A program made the position numbers and the translations under genes. Positions 8,677-16,679 of a stretch of 33,008 nt of DNA are shown here, one piece after another. The notes beneath the pieces were generated by a model. That model searched no databases. It worked only from the letters and a program-made list of their open reading frames with translations, and was not told the DNA's origin. Source of the DNA: CALGLS01 sp047626155 (lineage in GTDB: Bacteria > Bacteroidota > Bacteroidia > Chitinophagales > Saprospiraceae); contig JBLHRR010000045.1 in NCBI GenBank assembly GCA_047626155.1, positions 1-33,008 on the forward strand, in the 5' to 3' direction. The first letter of the stretch is position 1. Each line of letters opens with the position of its first letter.

Positions 8677-9168
8677 TTAATCGACTTTATATTCTTCGTT
8701 TGTCCCAAAATAAACTATATCCTCATGAAAAAATAATACTGCCCAATTGAGAGATTCGTCAAACACTGTTAAATCATCTGATGATCCGTAATAGAAATCA
8801 TCGAAATATTTAACAACTAATTCCCATGGAGCAATCATCCCTATATCATCTTGCCATGAAAGGTAGACTTTCTTATCAAACGGCAAACCTTTTTTAATTA
8901 ACCACTTCTTTATCTCTGCTTCCCCATTTTCTTTAAACCCTATCCAATCTTCCGTTTTGAAAAAGTCTTTTGTGAACGGAACTTCTTCATGGAGATTCGA
9001 TTCGGTAATAAAGTTATTTAAGAAAAATGACGCCTCTTCATCCAGAGGTTTCAATTGTTTTAAATCAAAAACTGACAGTACACTATATTTTTCCTCCGTG
9101 AATCTCCATTTCAAAAGAAAGTGATCCATAGCAACTGTATGGTTTTCTATATTATCAAAACCTATCAT
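8677..9168 (-). CDS. hypothetical protein (possible DUF2947-like)
   Basis: A 163-residue soluble acidic protein with no signal peptide or membrane segment. The ATG at 9168 has a purine-rich AAAAAGAGA stretch just upstream as a plausible ribosome binding site. It contains WRFTEEKYSVLSVFDLKQLK, FKTEDWIGF, and a C-terminal block with LTVFDESLNWAVLFFHEDIV. The Trp/Asp spacing and the DLKQLKPL phrase faintly recall the DUF2947 group, and the small acidic build recalls immunity or SMI1-like proteins, but neither is demonstrated. It starts 38 bp after the TonB stop on the same strand and could be co-transcribed with that cluster. AT content is somewhat higher than in its neighbours. Function unknown. 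Confidence 0.75.
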   Translation of the reverse strand: MIGFDNIENHTVAMDHFLLKWRFTEEKYSVLSVFDLKQLKPLDEEASFFLNNFITESNLHEEVPFTKDFFKTEDWIGFKENGEAEIKKWLIKKGLPFDKKVYLSWQDDIGMIAPWELVVKYFDDFYYGSSDDLTVFDESLNWAVLFFHEDIVYFGTNEEYKVD

Positions 9169-9206
9169 TCTCTTTTTTTACTTGAGAGCAAAATCAAAAT
9201 ACGATC

Positions 9207-10148
9207 CTACTGAAGCTTAAACTTATAAGTAATCGTTCCGCATTGTGAGCCCGAATCGGACTTATCAAACTTGTATTTCTTTGCATTGGCAATAGCCAGT
9301 CTTTGCAGTTTTGAACTTTGTGTAGTAGATCCACTCAATTTAGGAGTAGCGCTAGTAACCTTACCGTCTTCATCCACGCACACTTTAATATTTACGGTAC
9401 CTATTTCCTGGAAGTTTCCAGTAATGGCACCCGGGCGATCAAATCCTCTATTCCCAAAACCACTTACATCACCGCTTCCTTTCCCAAGACCATCCAAACG
9501 AGTGGCATCAGGGTCACCATCTGGATTCCCTGCGTTACCGGGTGTACCAGAAGTACCTTGACTGTTTGTTCCACTTCCCTGACCATTATTGGAATTGAAC
9601 AAATCGCCAATACTACTCTTCGCATCATTAAATTCCTTCTCTTTTTTCGCCTTTGCAGCAGCCGCTGCCTTAGCAGCATCGGCCTTTTTCTTAGCTGCTT
9701 TTGCCGCTTTTGCTGCCGCCGCATCCTTCACTTTCTTATCAGCTGCATCTTTTATTTTCTTTTCCTTCGCCTTCTTTTTCTTCAAAGCAATCTCTTTCGA
9801 GTTCTCATCGGTATTTACTTTTTTAGTATTGTCTTTAACTGGATCTTTCGGCTTTGGCTTTTCTTTCACTTCTTCCACCTCCTTTTCCGTTTCGACTTCA
9901 GGTTCAGACGAAGGCTCTTCTACTTCTACAGGTTCACCTTCAGCTATAGTCGAAGGGCCAGGTTCCTCTTCGCCTTGACCGACATCAGGTTCTCCGAAAG
10001 AAACCAGTACCCCAGCTTGCCCAGGAGGCGGTGTTGGAAAAGTAAGTAATGGAAGTATACATAATAACACTAATGCCGCGTGGAAGATGACACTGGCTAT
10101 TAATCCTTTCTTCTTATTTTCTTCTTCTTGATACAGGGTCGTGTCCAT
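9207..10148 (-). CDS. TonB/TolA-like energy transducer
   Basis: A 313-residue inner-membrane-anchored periplasmic protein that would carry proton-motive energy from the ExbB/ExbD motor to outer-membrane receptors. After a short charged N-terminus comes one membrane segment (LIASVIFHAALVLLCILPLL). A Pro/Glu-rich section follows (residues ~45-100), then a Lys/Ala-rich helical stretch like TolA (around KKKADAAKAAAAAKAKKEKE) and a Gly/Asn/Ser-rich linker. The C-terminal domain has GTVNIKVCVDEDGKVTSA and ends CGTITYKFKLQ, the pattern of Bacteroidota TonB C-terminal domains. The ATG at 10148 is preferred over an in-frame GTG at 10157. It is last of the exbB-exbD-exbD-tonB series. The Ala/Lys linker leaves TolA-like function open. 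Confidence 0.88.
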   Translation of the reverse strand: MDTTLYQEEENKKKGLIASVIFHAALVLLCILPLLTFPTPPPGQAGVLVSFGEPDVGQGEEEPGPSTIAEGEPVEVEEPSSEPEVETEKEVEEVKEKPKPKDPVKDNTKKVNTDENSKEIALKKKKAKEKKIKDAADKKVKDAAAAKAAKAAKKKADAAKAAAAAKAKKEKEFNDAKSSIGDLFNSNNGQGSGTNSQGTSGTPGNAGNPDGDPDATRLDGLGKGSGDVSGFGNRGFDRPGAITGNFQEIGTVNIKVCVDEDGKVTSATPKLSGSTTQSSKLQRLAIANAKKYKFDKSDSGSQCGTITYKFKLQ

Positions 10149-10262
10149 GATTAGCACTTTTAAGTTTTCTGAAATGGGTTTTATAGGAAGATGGCGCTGG
10201 GTTTGTTTTTGGTGTGGATGGTTAGTTGCTTTAACAAAGTGATAACCTTTCCTTTATAGAGT

Positions 10263-10286
10263 GAGGGTAACCGCAACGGCGCTACG
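10263..10286. repeat. dispersed GAGGGTAACCGC-type repeat, copy 1
   Basis: GAGGGTAACCGCAACGGCGC matches, at 18 of 20 positions, the reverse complement of 22688-22707, and shares GGTAACCGCNACGGCGC with 12229-12245. It sits in the 200-bp gap between the second exbD and tonB. Confidence 0.65.
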
Positions 10287-10348
10287 AAGTCGCTACGTTT
10301 TGATTATGTACCAACTGATTAACTAATCCAACCAATTAACTAAACGCA

Positions 10349-10741
10349 TCACTCCTCCGTCGCCAAAATCGCATTAATCTGATACCTCATCGCGATGTCC
10401 ATAATTGCTACTACAGATTCTACCGGTGCTTTATCAGCAGGAGAAATAGTGATAGCCATGTTTCGCTCTTTCTTTTTCTGGCTCCGCAAGGCACGTTCTA
10501 TTTTCGAGGCGGTGCTGGTTCGTCCATCCAATTTATAATTCCCTTTTCGGTCTATGGCTACATCAGTTGGTGTTGAGCTGATGGAGGCAGATGCTCCTCT
10601 TCCCGGCAATTTTAGATTGAGGGCATTAGGCGCCACTAGGTTGGAGGTCAACATAAAGAAGATCAACAACAGAAAGATGATATCTGTCATTGAAGACATA
10701 TTGAACTCAGCGTTTACTTTAGATCTTTTCTTAATACCCAT
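10349..10741 (-). CDS. ExbD/TolR family biopolymer transporter (second copy)
   Basis: A 130-residue motor subunit of the proton channel that energises TonB-type transport. It has the standard layout: a short basic N-terminus (MGIKKRSKVNAEFNMSS), one transmembrane helix (TDIIFLLLIFFMLTSNLV) carrying the essential membrane aspartate D20, and a periplasmic domain ending with a block like VESVVAIMDIAMRYQINAI. It lies 37 bp after another ExbD gene whose first 30 residues are almost identical, so the pair arose by duplication and the periplasmic domains have since diverged. Two ExbD proteins beside one ExbB is a frequent Bacteroidota arrangement. Confidence 0.95.
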   Translation of the reverse strand: MGIKKRSKVNAEFNMSSMTDIIFLLLIFFMLTSNLVAPNALNLKLPGRGASASISSTPTDVAIDRKGNYKLDGRTSTASKIERALRSQKKKERNMAITISPADKAPVESVVAIMDIAMRYQINAILATEE

Positions 10742-10778
10742 TTTTTTAACTTTTAACGGTTAACGGTTAATAGTTGAC

Positions 10779-11177
10779 TTACCCTTTCGGCGAAGTCGCT
10801 AATATCGCCTTCATCCGCAATTGCTTAGCTACATTCATAATCTCCGTAACTCTCTTAAAAGGAACGCCTACTTCTGCTACGATAGTAATCGTGGCGTTTT
10901 GGCGATCCTCCTGCTCTGCCAATTCTCTTCTAACGGCGCTGGTCAATTTCCTCATGGAGATTAACTCTCCGTTCAATTTCATATCTCCGTTCTTAGCTAA
11001 AGAGACTGCAATAGAAGTGGGTGCTACGGTTACGGAATCGGATTTAGGCAACTCCAGGTTATCTATTTTTACAAAATTTGCCGTAAGCATGAAGAAGATC
11101 AATAACAAGAATATAATATCTGTTAGTGAGGACATGCTGAATTCGGCACTGACTTTTGATCGTTTTTTTAAGCCCAT
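10779..11177 (-). CDS. ExbD/TolR family biopolymer transporter (first copy)
   Basis: A 132-residue ExbD protein: basic N-terminus MGLKKRSKVSAEFSMSS, a transmembrane helix TDIIFLLLIFFMLTANFV with the conserved aspartate D20, and a periplasmic domain ending VTEIMNVAKQLRMKAILAT. It follows the ExbB gene after a 183-bp gap and precedes its paralogue by 37 bp. That short gap contains the tandem words TTAACCG TTAACCG on the minus strand. The near-identical membrane helices and different periplasmic parts suggest the two copies form a mixed dimer in the motor or serve different TonB partners (inference). Confidence 0.95.
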   Translation of the reverse strand: MGLKKRSKVSAEFSMSSLTDIIFLLLIFFMLTANFVKIDNLELPKSDSVTVAPTSIAVSLAKNGDMKLNGELISMRKLTSAVRRELAEQEDRQNATITIVAEVGVPFKRVTEIMNVAKQLRMKAILATSPKG

Positions 11178-11310
11178 TTTATGGTTTTTAATTAGTGCTT
11201 GGAATAGACCTTGATTAGTTATTGGTTCACTCAGTGCTCACCGAACAACCTTACTCTAATGAGTAAATAATTTAAATAAAAGCTTTGCGTAATTCGCGTA
11301 ACTCACCGTA

Positions 11311-11350
11311 GTGGGAACCCTCATCTATCGCATCTACCCTTATCCACCCT
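11311..11350. repeat. dispersed GGGAACCCTCATC-type repeat, copy 2
   Basis: GTGGGAACCCTCATC, then CATCTACCC and TATCCACCC, between exbB and the first exbD. Related words occur at 5669-5697 and 17087-17114. The surrounding gap (11178-11360) shows nothing else. Confidence 0.5.
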
Positions 11351-11360
11351 CTTCAATCTA

Positions 11361-12041
11361 CTAACTAGGCTCCTGAAGTAAATCCATGAATTCAACAGTC
11401 GTTCTTTCCATCTGGAAAACCACCTTATCCACATTAGATACCAAAACGTTGTATCCAACGAAAGCGAAGATACCAATAGCCAATCCGAAGGCGGTGGTGA
11501 TCAAAGCCTGGTAAATACCACCTGCTAAAACGTCAGGAGTTACATCTCCTGCAGTTGCCATCTTGTAGAAGGCCAGGATCATACCCGTTACTGTACCGAA
11601 GAAACCGATCATCGGAGCAGCACCTGCGATACTTGCAAGGCTAGAAAGGTTCTTTTCCAATTTGAAAATTTCGAGGTTACCCACATTTTCAATGGCTGTA
11701 TCAATATCACGCAATGGCTTTCCAATACGCATCAATCCTTTTTCTACCATTCTAGCAACAGGTGTATCCGTCGTTTGACATAGAGCCTGAGCTGCACGAA
11801 TGTTTCCTGCACCTACGTTCGCACGTATATTGTTCATGAAATTTTCATCAATTCGACCTGCCTTTTTGATGGTCAGGAGTCTTTCTACAAAAATATAAAT
11901 GGCAATGACCGATAAGACCAATAAAATAGAAACGATGGTGATACCCATTGGTCCTCCTTCTACCACGATATTCAATAAACTTTGGCTTCCTGTAGTTTCC
12001 TCATCAGCCGCTTGAAATAACAATAATGTTTCGAAATTCAT
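11361..12041 (-). CDS. MotA/TolQ/ExbB proton channel family protein
   Basis: The channel subunit of the TonB energising motor, 226 residues from the ATG at 12041. Three membrane segments are visible: GITIVSILLVLSVIAIYIFV, then LASIAGAAPMIGFFGTVTGM (the conserved ExbB/TolQ block with the pore-lining residues), and ITTAFGLAIGIFAFVGYNVL. The cytoplasmic loop lies between helices 1 and 2. The reading frame extends to a TTG at 12110, but those 23 extra residues are not family-like and an A-rich ribosome binding site precedes 12041. It heads the exbB-exbD-exbD-tonB series, all on the minus strand. Confidence 0.93.
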   Translation of the reverse strand: MNFETLLLFQAADEETTGSQSLLNIVVEGGPMGITIVSILLVLSVIAIYIFVERLLTIKKAGRIDENFMNNIRANVGAGNIRAAQALCQTTDTPVARMVEKGLMRIGKPLRDIDTAIENVGNLEIFKLEKNLSSLASIAGAAPMIGFFGTVTGMILAFYKMATAGDVTPDVLAGGIYQALITTAFGLAIGIFAFVGYNVLVSNVDKVVFQMERTTVEFMDLLQEPS

Positions 12042-12601
12042 CTTTTTGATTTTAGGTTTGTCTTGGATTGATTTGCTGACAATAGTTGCAGCATAAATAC
12101 GTATGAGCAACTTAACGTCTTATAAAAGCCCCAAATTATTAATACCCTTTCTATTTTTATAGTTTTTAGTAATAATTTTAAGGATTAGCTTAAAGTATTA
12201 ATTAACTTCCAGCGCAAAACAGCGGAATGGTAACCGCTACGGCGCAAAGAGACGCCACGTTAAGACACGTATTTTTCAAACCTAGCGCCTTCGTAGCGTC
12301 GTAACGGTTACCAAAAAACACAGTCAGAAGCTTTCATCTTTGCTCTGAATTTAGTATTATTGCGAATATTCGCTAATAGTAGCTACTTCGCTCAAACATT
12401 TATCGAAAGCTACCGTTTAATATATGTTGATTTACTTAACACTGCTATTATGACACAAAAAATAATTTAGATCACTATTCACTAAAGCACTCTCCCTAGC
12501 GGTCGTTTAGCTTTAGCTAAATGATGGCAGTAATCTAAGTATATTATTTGTTGTTACATCAACTTCAAAAGACCACATTTTATCACCTAATAAAAACTAC
12601 T
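12042..12601. other. divergent intergenic region between exbB and the beta-oxidation genes
   Basis: About 560 bp separating divergently transcribed operons, so it must hold promoters for both. It contains the palindromic repeat at 12229-12312, a CATCTTTG near 12336-12343 that differs by one base from the Bacteroidota -7 box TAnnTTTG but lacks a well-spaced TTG, and a small hairpin TTTAGC-TTTA-GCTAAA (12506-12521). No gene is supported. Confidence 0.6.
12229..12312. repeat. 84-bp imperfect palindrome made of two GGTAACCG-type repeats
   Basis: The left end begins GGTAACCGCTACGGCGC. The right end, read as reverse complement, begins GGTAACCGTTACGACGC, so two inverted copies of the dispersed repeat face each other around a central ACGTTAAGACACG region. 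Single copies occur at 10263-10286 and 22688-22707. This layout resembles a small non-autonomous palindromic element. Confidence 0.7.
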
Positions 12602-15049
12602 ATGGATCATAATCTTGTCGTAGACAAAAAGACTTCTGCTACCACTAATAATGGATATCACCCTCGCATTAAGAAAGTTGCGGTTCTAGGGTCCGGAATC
12701 ATGGGATCTGGGATTGCCTGTCACTTTGCTAATATCGGTTTGGACGTTGTCATGTTAGACATTGTTCCGTTCAATCTTAGTGAGGAAGACAAAGCAAATC
12801 CTAAAATCAGAAACAGTATCGTAAATGGTGCATTGACCACTGCCATCAAATCAAAGCCTGCCGCTTTATATTCTAGAGGATTTGCCAGCCGAATTAAGAC
12901 GGGTAACTTCGATGATGACTTCGCCTCTATCTCCGATTGCGATTGGATCATAGAAGTTGTTATCGAAAGATTGGACATTAAGCAGCAAGTTTTCGAAAAG
13001 GTAGAAAAGTACCGTAAGGAAGGATCGCTTATCACTTCCAATACTTCTGGTATTCCGATCCATATGATGACGGAGGGAAGATCTGAAGATTTCAAACAAC
13101 ACTTTTGCGGAACTCACTTTTTCAATCCGCCAAGATATATGCGTTTGCTGGAAATCATTCCGACGAAAGACACTCGTCCGGAGGTGGTTCAGTTTTTCAT
13201 GAAATATGGTGACCGTATTTTGGGTAAGCAAACGGTACTTTGTAAAGATTCGCCTGCTTTTATTGCCAACCGAGTTGGGGTTTATGCAATGGCGAAAGTT
13301 TATCAATTGACACAGGAATTGGGATTGCCGATTACGGCAGTTGATAAATTGACTGGGCCAGCAATTGGTCGTCCGAAAACAGGGACCTTCCGCTTGGGTG
13401 ATTTGGTTGGTCATGATACCGCAGCGAAAGTGATTCAAGGGATCAAAGCAAATTGTCCGGATGATGAACAGGCAGCTACTTTCGAAATTCCGAAGTACTT
13501 GCAGTTTATGCTTGACAATAAATTTTTAGGTAATAAAACTAAAAAAGGATTTTACGAAAAAACTAAGGAGAGAGATGATAAAGGCCGTCCGGTTATTTTG
13601 GCTCTGGATCTGGAGACTTTGGAATACAAACCATCCGAAAGGGTTTCTCTTCCTTCTTTAGAAACGGCGAAGCAGATTGATAATTTGACGGCACGTGTGC
13701 AAGCTGTTTTTGATGCCGAAGATAAAGGTGGAGAATTGGTTAGAAGATCATTACTTGGTTTGTTCGCTTATGTTTCTAATCGTATTCCTGAAATTTCTGA
13801 CAACCTATACTCCATCGACGATGCACTGCGTGCTGGCTTCGCTTGGGAAATGGGACCATTCCAGTATTGGGATGCCATTGGTTTAGAAAAGGGAATTGAA
13901 TTAGCGGAAGCTCAAGGCGAAAAAGTAAGTGACTGGGTGAAGCAAATGGTGAAAAATGGTCATACTTCTTTTTACAAATCTGCTGGTGGCAAAAATCAAT
14001 ATTACGATCAAATTGCTAACGCCTATAGAACCATTCCTGGTACCGAAGAATACATCGTTTTGGATAACTACCGCGAGCTTTCTCCGGTTTTCAAAAATGA
14101 CGAAGTAACACTTCACGATATTGGAGATGGCGTTCTTTGTTTGGAATTTACCAGTAAAATGAACTCCATTGGTGAGGGTGTTTTGCGAGGCATGAATGAA
14201 GCGATTCGCATTGCAGAAGAGGATGGATGGAAAGGTTTGGTCATTGGTAATAATGCACAGCATTTCTCCGTAGGTGCCAATCTCATGATGATCGGGATGC
14301 TCGCTTTCCAACAAGAGTTTGACGACTTGAATATGGCCTGTGATTTATTCCAGCAAACTACCATGCGTTGTCGGTATTCTTCGATTCCTGTTGTAGCGGC
14401 TACTCAGGGTTACGTCTTTGGTGGTGGTTGTGAAACCATCATGCATTGTGACGCAGCAGTCTGTGCCGCAGAGAGTTACATTGGATTAGTAGAAGTAGGC
14501 ATTGGGTTGATTCCCGGTGGTGGTGGAACGAAAGAGTTCGCTGTTCGTCTTTCTGACTCTATGTATCCAGGCGATGTTGTCATTCCAAAATTAGTGGAGG
14601 GATTGAAAACGATTGCTATGGCTTCTGTTAGTACTTCAGCTTATGAAGGCTTTGAAAAAGGCTACTTGCTTCATACCAAAGATTCTGTTGTAACAAACAG
14701 TACCCGTAATATTGGTGATGCAAAAGCAAAGGTGCTTGAACTTGCTAAAGATTACGTCCAACCTGCTCCTAGAAACAACATAAAAGTAATGGGTCAAAAT
14801 GGGTTGGGTGCTTTATATACTGCTGTAAATGAGTTGGTGCTTGGTGGTTATGCTTCTGAGCATGATGCAAAAATTGCCCGTAAAGTTAGCTACGTATTAT
14901 GTGGTGGCGATTTGAGTGGGCCTCAGGAAGTTTCTGAGCAGTATTTGTTGAATATTGAGCGGGAAGCTTTCTTGAGCCTTTGTGGTGAGAAGAAGACTTT
15001 GGAGCGAATTCAGCATATGTTGCAGAAGAATAAGCCTTTGCGGAATTAA
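12602..15049 (+). CDS. 3-hydroxyacyl-CoA dehydrogenase/enoyl-CoA hydratase fusion (FadJ-like)
   Basis: An 815-residue two-domain beta-oxidation enzyme. It hydrates trans-2-enoyl-CoA and oxidises the resulting 3-hydroxyacyl-CoA with NAD. The dehydrogenase comes first: VAVLGSGIMGSGIACHFA (nucleotide-binding glycines at ~30-37), the catalytic block THFFNPPRYMRLLEIIP (H172, E184), and the C-terminal helical domains. The crotonase domain follows from about residue 498, with an NAQHFSVGANL block, oxyanion-hole GYVFGGGCE near 606, and VEVGIGLIPGGGGTKE. The order is the reverse of E. coli FadB/FadJ and is typical of a separate bacterial subfamily. The ATG at 12602 is chosen over a TTG at 12548. The thiolase gene follows by 202 bp, and the two probably form one operon. 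Confidence 0.95.
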   Translation: MDHNLVVDKKTSATTNNGYHPRIKKVAVLGSGIMGSGIACHFANIGLDVVMLDIVPFNLSEEDKANPKIRNSIVNGALTTAIKSKPAALYSRGFASRIKTGNFDDDFASISDCDWIIEVVIERLDIKQQVFEKVEKYRKEGSLITSNTSGIPIHMMTEGRSEDFKQHFCGTHFFNPPRYMRLLEIIPTKDTRPEVVQFFMKYGDRILGKQTVLCKDSPAFIANRVGVYAMAKVYQLTQELGLPITAVDKLTGPAIGRPKTGTFRLGDLVGHDTAAKVIQGIKANCPDDEQAATFEIPKYLQFMLDNKFLGNKTKKGFYEKTKERDDKGRPVILALDLETLEYKPSERVSLPSLETAKQIDNLTARVQAVFDAEDKGGELVRRSLLGLFAYVSNRIPEISDNLYSIDDALRAGFAWEMGPFQYWDAIGLEKGIELAEAQGEKVSDWVKQMVKNGHTSFYKSAGGKNQYYDQIANAYRTIPGTEEYIVLDNYRELSPVFKNDEVTLHDIGDGVLCLEFTSKMNSIGEGVLRGMNEAIRIAEEDGWKGLVIGNNAQHFSVGANLMMIGMLAFQQEFDDLNMACDLFQQTTMRCRYSSIPVVAATQGYVFGGGCETIMHCDAAVCAAESYIGLVEVGIGLIPGGGGTKEFAVRLSDSMYPGDVVIPKLVEGLKTIAMASVSTSAYEGFEKGYLLHTKDSVVTNSTRNIGDAKAKVLELAKDYVQPAPRNNIKVMGQNGLGALYTAVNELVLGGYASEHDAKIARKVSYVLCGGDLSGPQEVSEQYLLNIEREAFLSLCGEKKTLERIQHMLQKNKPLRN

Positions 15050-15251
15050 TCGGTGAGACGTTCTTTGCCTTCTGAGTAGCGTGATTTCCTCACGCAGCAG
15101 GGCGCAGAGAACGCAGAGCGATCGTACCATTTATTGTTAAACGAATGTATCTTTACTTTTTTCGTTAACAAAATGTACACGACTCAAGCTTTTTGAATTA
15201 GGAGGATATTCTCTATTTAAAATTCACTCATTAAAAATAAATTAAAATATA
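15050..15251. other. gap between beta-oxidation genes with GCAGAG-type repeat
   Basis: About 200 bp. The first part holds CTCACGCAGCAGGGCGCAGA followed by GAACGCAGAGCG; the same kind of sequence (CAGAGAGCGCAGAGCGCAGG) recurs at 24227-24246. The second part is AT-rich leader sequence for the thiolase gene. No gene and no clear terminator are seen. Confidence 0.5.
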
Positions 15252-16421
15252 ATGGAAGCATATATAGTAAAAGTATATCGAAGCGCCGTTACCAAATCTA
15301 AAAGAGGTGCTTTTAAAAATTTCAGATCGGATGATTTGGCTGTGGAAGTCGTTAATCATTTGATGGCTCAGGTTCCGGAATTGGATCCTAGTTTAGTCGA
15401 CGATGTTATCGTTGGTTGTGCCAATCCGGAAGGAGAACAGGGTTTTCAAATTGGACGTCAGATTTCTCTTAGAGCGCTGGGGAAACCGGTTCCTGGTTTT
15501 ACCGTGAACAGATATTGCGCTTCTGGTTTGGAGACAATTTCTATTGCTGTTGCAAAAATTAAAGCAGGCATGGGCGAATGTTTCATCGCTGGTGGAACAG
15601 AGAGCATGAGCATGATTCCGATGACGGGTTATAAACTGGCGCCAAGTTATGCAGTTGCCAACACTACTCCGAATTACTTGACGAGCATGGGGCACACGGC
15701 GGAGGCGGTTGCACAGAAATGGGAGATCACTCGCGAGCAGGCAGATGCCTTCGCTGTGGAATCTCATAACAAAGCAATTGCGGCAATTGATGGGGGCAAG
15801 TTTAAAGAGGAGATTGTACCTGTGACGGTTAAAGATATTTTCGTTGCTAACGATAAAAGACAAGAGCGCGAAATCTTGGTGGATACAGATGAAGGAATCA
15901 GACGTGGCACCAACGTGGATGCTTTGGCAAGACTTCGAGCTGCCTTCAAAGTAAAGGGAGTCGTTACTGCGGGTAATTCTTCGCAGACTTCTGATGGAGC
16001 GGCCTTTACACTCGTCATGAGTGAGCGGATGGTAAAAGAATTGGGCCTCAGTCCTATTGCAAGAATGGTTTCTTGTGCTGTGGCTGGTGTTGATCCTATG
16101 TACATGGGTATCGGTCCTTGTGCTGCAATTCCTAAGGCGCTGAAGCAAGGTGGTTTGACCTTGAAAGACATTGATGCCATTGAGTTGAATGAAGCTTTTG
16201 CGACTCAGGCTTTGGCGGTTATCAAAGAGGCTGGTTTGAACCCTGACATTGTCAATGTAAACGGTGGAGCAATTGCTTTGGGACACCCGCTGGGTTGTAC
16301 TGGAGCGAAATTGACCACGCAGTTATTGAACGAAATGAAACGTAGCGATCAGAAATATGGAATGGTGACGGCTTGCGTTGGTGGGGGTATAGGGATTGCT
16401 GGGGTATTTGAGCGTTTGTAG
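15252..16421 (+). CDS. acetyl-CoA C-acyltransferase (thiolase, FadA-like)
   Basis: A 389-residue thiolase that cleaves 3-ketoacyl-CoA with CoA to release acetyl-CoA, the last step of beta-oxidation. All catalytic residues are visible: the acyl-accepting cysteine C89 in VNRYCASGLETI, H345 in GGAIALGHPLGCTGAK, and C375 in VTACVGGGIGIAGVFE. The NEAF motif is in IELNEAFATQALAV. Length is normal. It follows the fused dehydrogenase/hydratase on the same strand, so the two supply the complete hydratase-dehydrogenase-thiolase sequence and probably form a complex. The ATG at 15252 is preceded by A-rich sequence, as is usual in Bacteroidota. A strong intrinsic terminator follows at 16523. Confidence 0.96.
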   Translation: MEAYIVKVYRSAVTKSKRGAFKNFRSDDLAVEVVNHLMAQVPELDPSLVDDVIVGCANPEGEQGFQIGRQISLRALGKPVPGFTVNRYCASGLETISIAVAKIKAGMGECFIAGGTESMSMIPMTGYKLAPSYAVANTTPNYLTSMGHTAEAVAQKWEITREQADAFAVESHNKAIAAIDGGKFKEEIVPVTVKDIFVANDKRQEREILVDTDEGIRRGTNVDALARLRAAFKVKGVVTAGNSSQTSDGAAFTLVMSERMVKELGLSPIARMVSCAVAGVDPMYMGIGPCAAIPKALKQGGLTLKDIDAIELNEAFATQALAVIKEAGLNPDIVNVNGGAIALGHPLGCTGAKLTTQLLNEMKRSDQKYGMVTACVGGGIGIAGVFERL

Positions 16422-16423
16422 TC

Positions 16424-16460
16424 GTGGACGGTTTACGGTTTTATGGTGGACGGTTTACGG
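16424..16460. repeat. two direct copies of GTGGACGGTTTACGG
   Basis: The 15-base word occurs exactly at 16424-16438 and 16446-16460, a 22-base period, immediately after the thiolase stop codon. Similar arrays (AACGGTTAACGGTTAA at 10756-10771) appear in the exbD-exbD gap. Confidence 0.8.
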
Positions 16461-16522
16461 CGAACGTACCATGGTAAACGAAATACGGACAATTGTATTG
16501 AACTTTATTTTCTAAAATATAT

Positions 16523-16562
16523 CGAATGCTCTGAATTAACTTTCAGGGCATTCGCTTTTTTT
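16523..16562 (+). terminator. intrinsic terminator of the beta-oxidation operon
   Basis: CGAATGCTCTGA (16523-16534) pairs over 12 positions, with one G-T pair, with TCAGGGCATTCG (16543-16554), and the stem is followed by a C and a T-run to 16562. It lies about 100 bp after the thiolase stop. Confidence 0.88.
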
Positions 16563-16679
16563 GACGGACATTTTTTACTTTTACCGCTGATATTATTCAG
16601 CATGTGGCTTTTAGCTAATCGCCCGCTGCTAGTAGCCAACTGCTGAACAAATTCTTTCATCAACTCTTTCCTTTATACT

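Noticed and set aside
9318..10049. 243-codon plus-strand frame opposite tonB
   Set aside because: It is the antisense of the low-complexity Lys/Ala/Glu-rich linker of TonB; the long open frame follows from codon bias.
15393..16286. 297-codon minus-strand frame opposite the thiolase
   Set aside because: Antisense of a gene with all catalytic residues in place; the peptide has no domain and is rich in Asn, Arg and Cys.
16629..16645. CTGCTAGTAGCCAACTGC-like words suggesting another copy of the 26651-26861 palindrome
   Set aside because: Only a short stretch is shared and there is no inverted partner; too weak to annotate as a repeat copy.
16443..16646. 67-codon plus-strand frame after the thiolase
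   Set aside because: It covers the direct repeats and runs through the intrinsic terminator.
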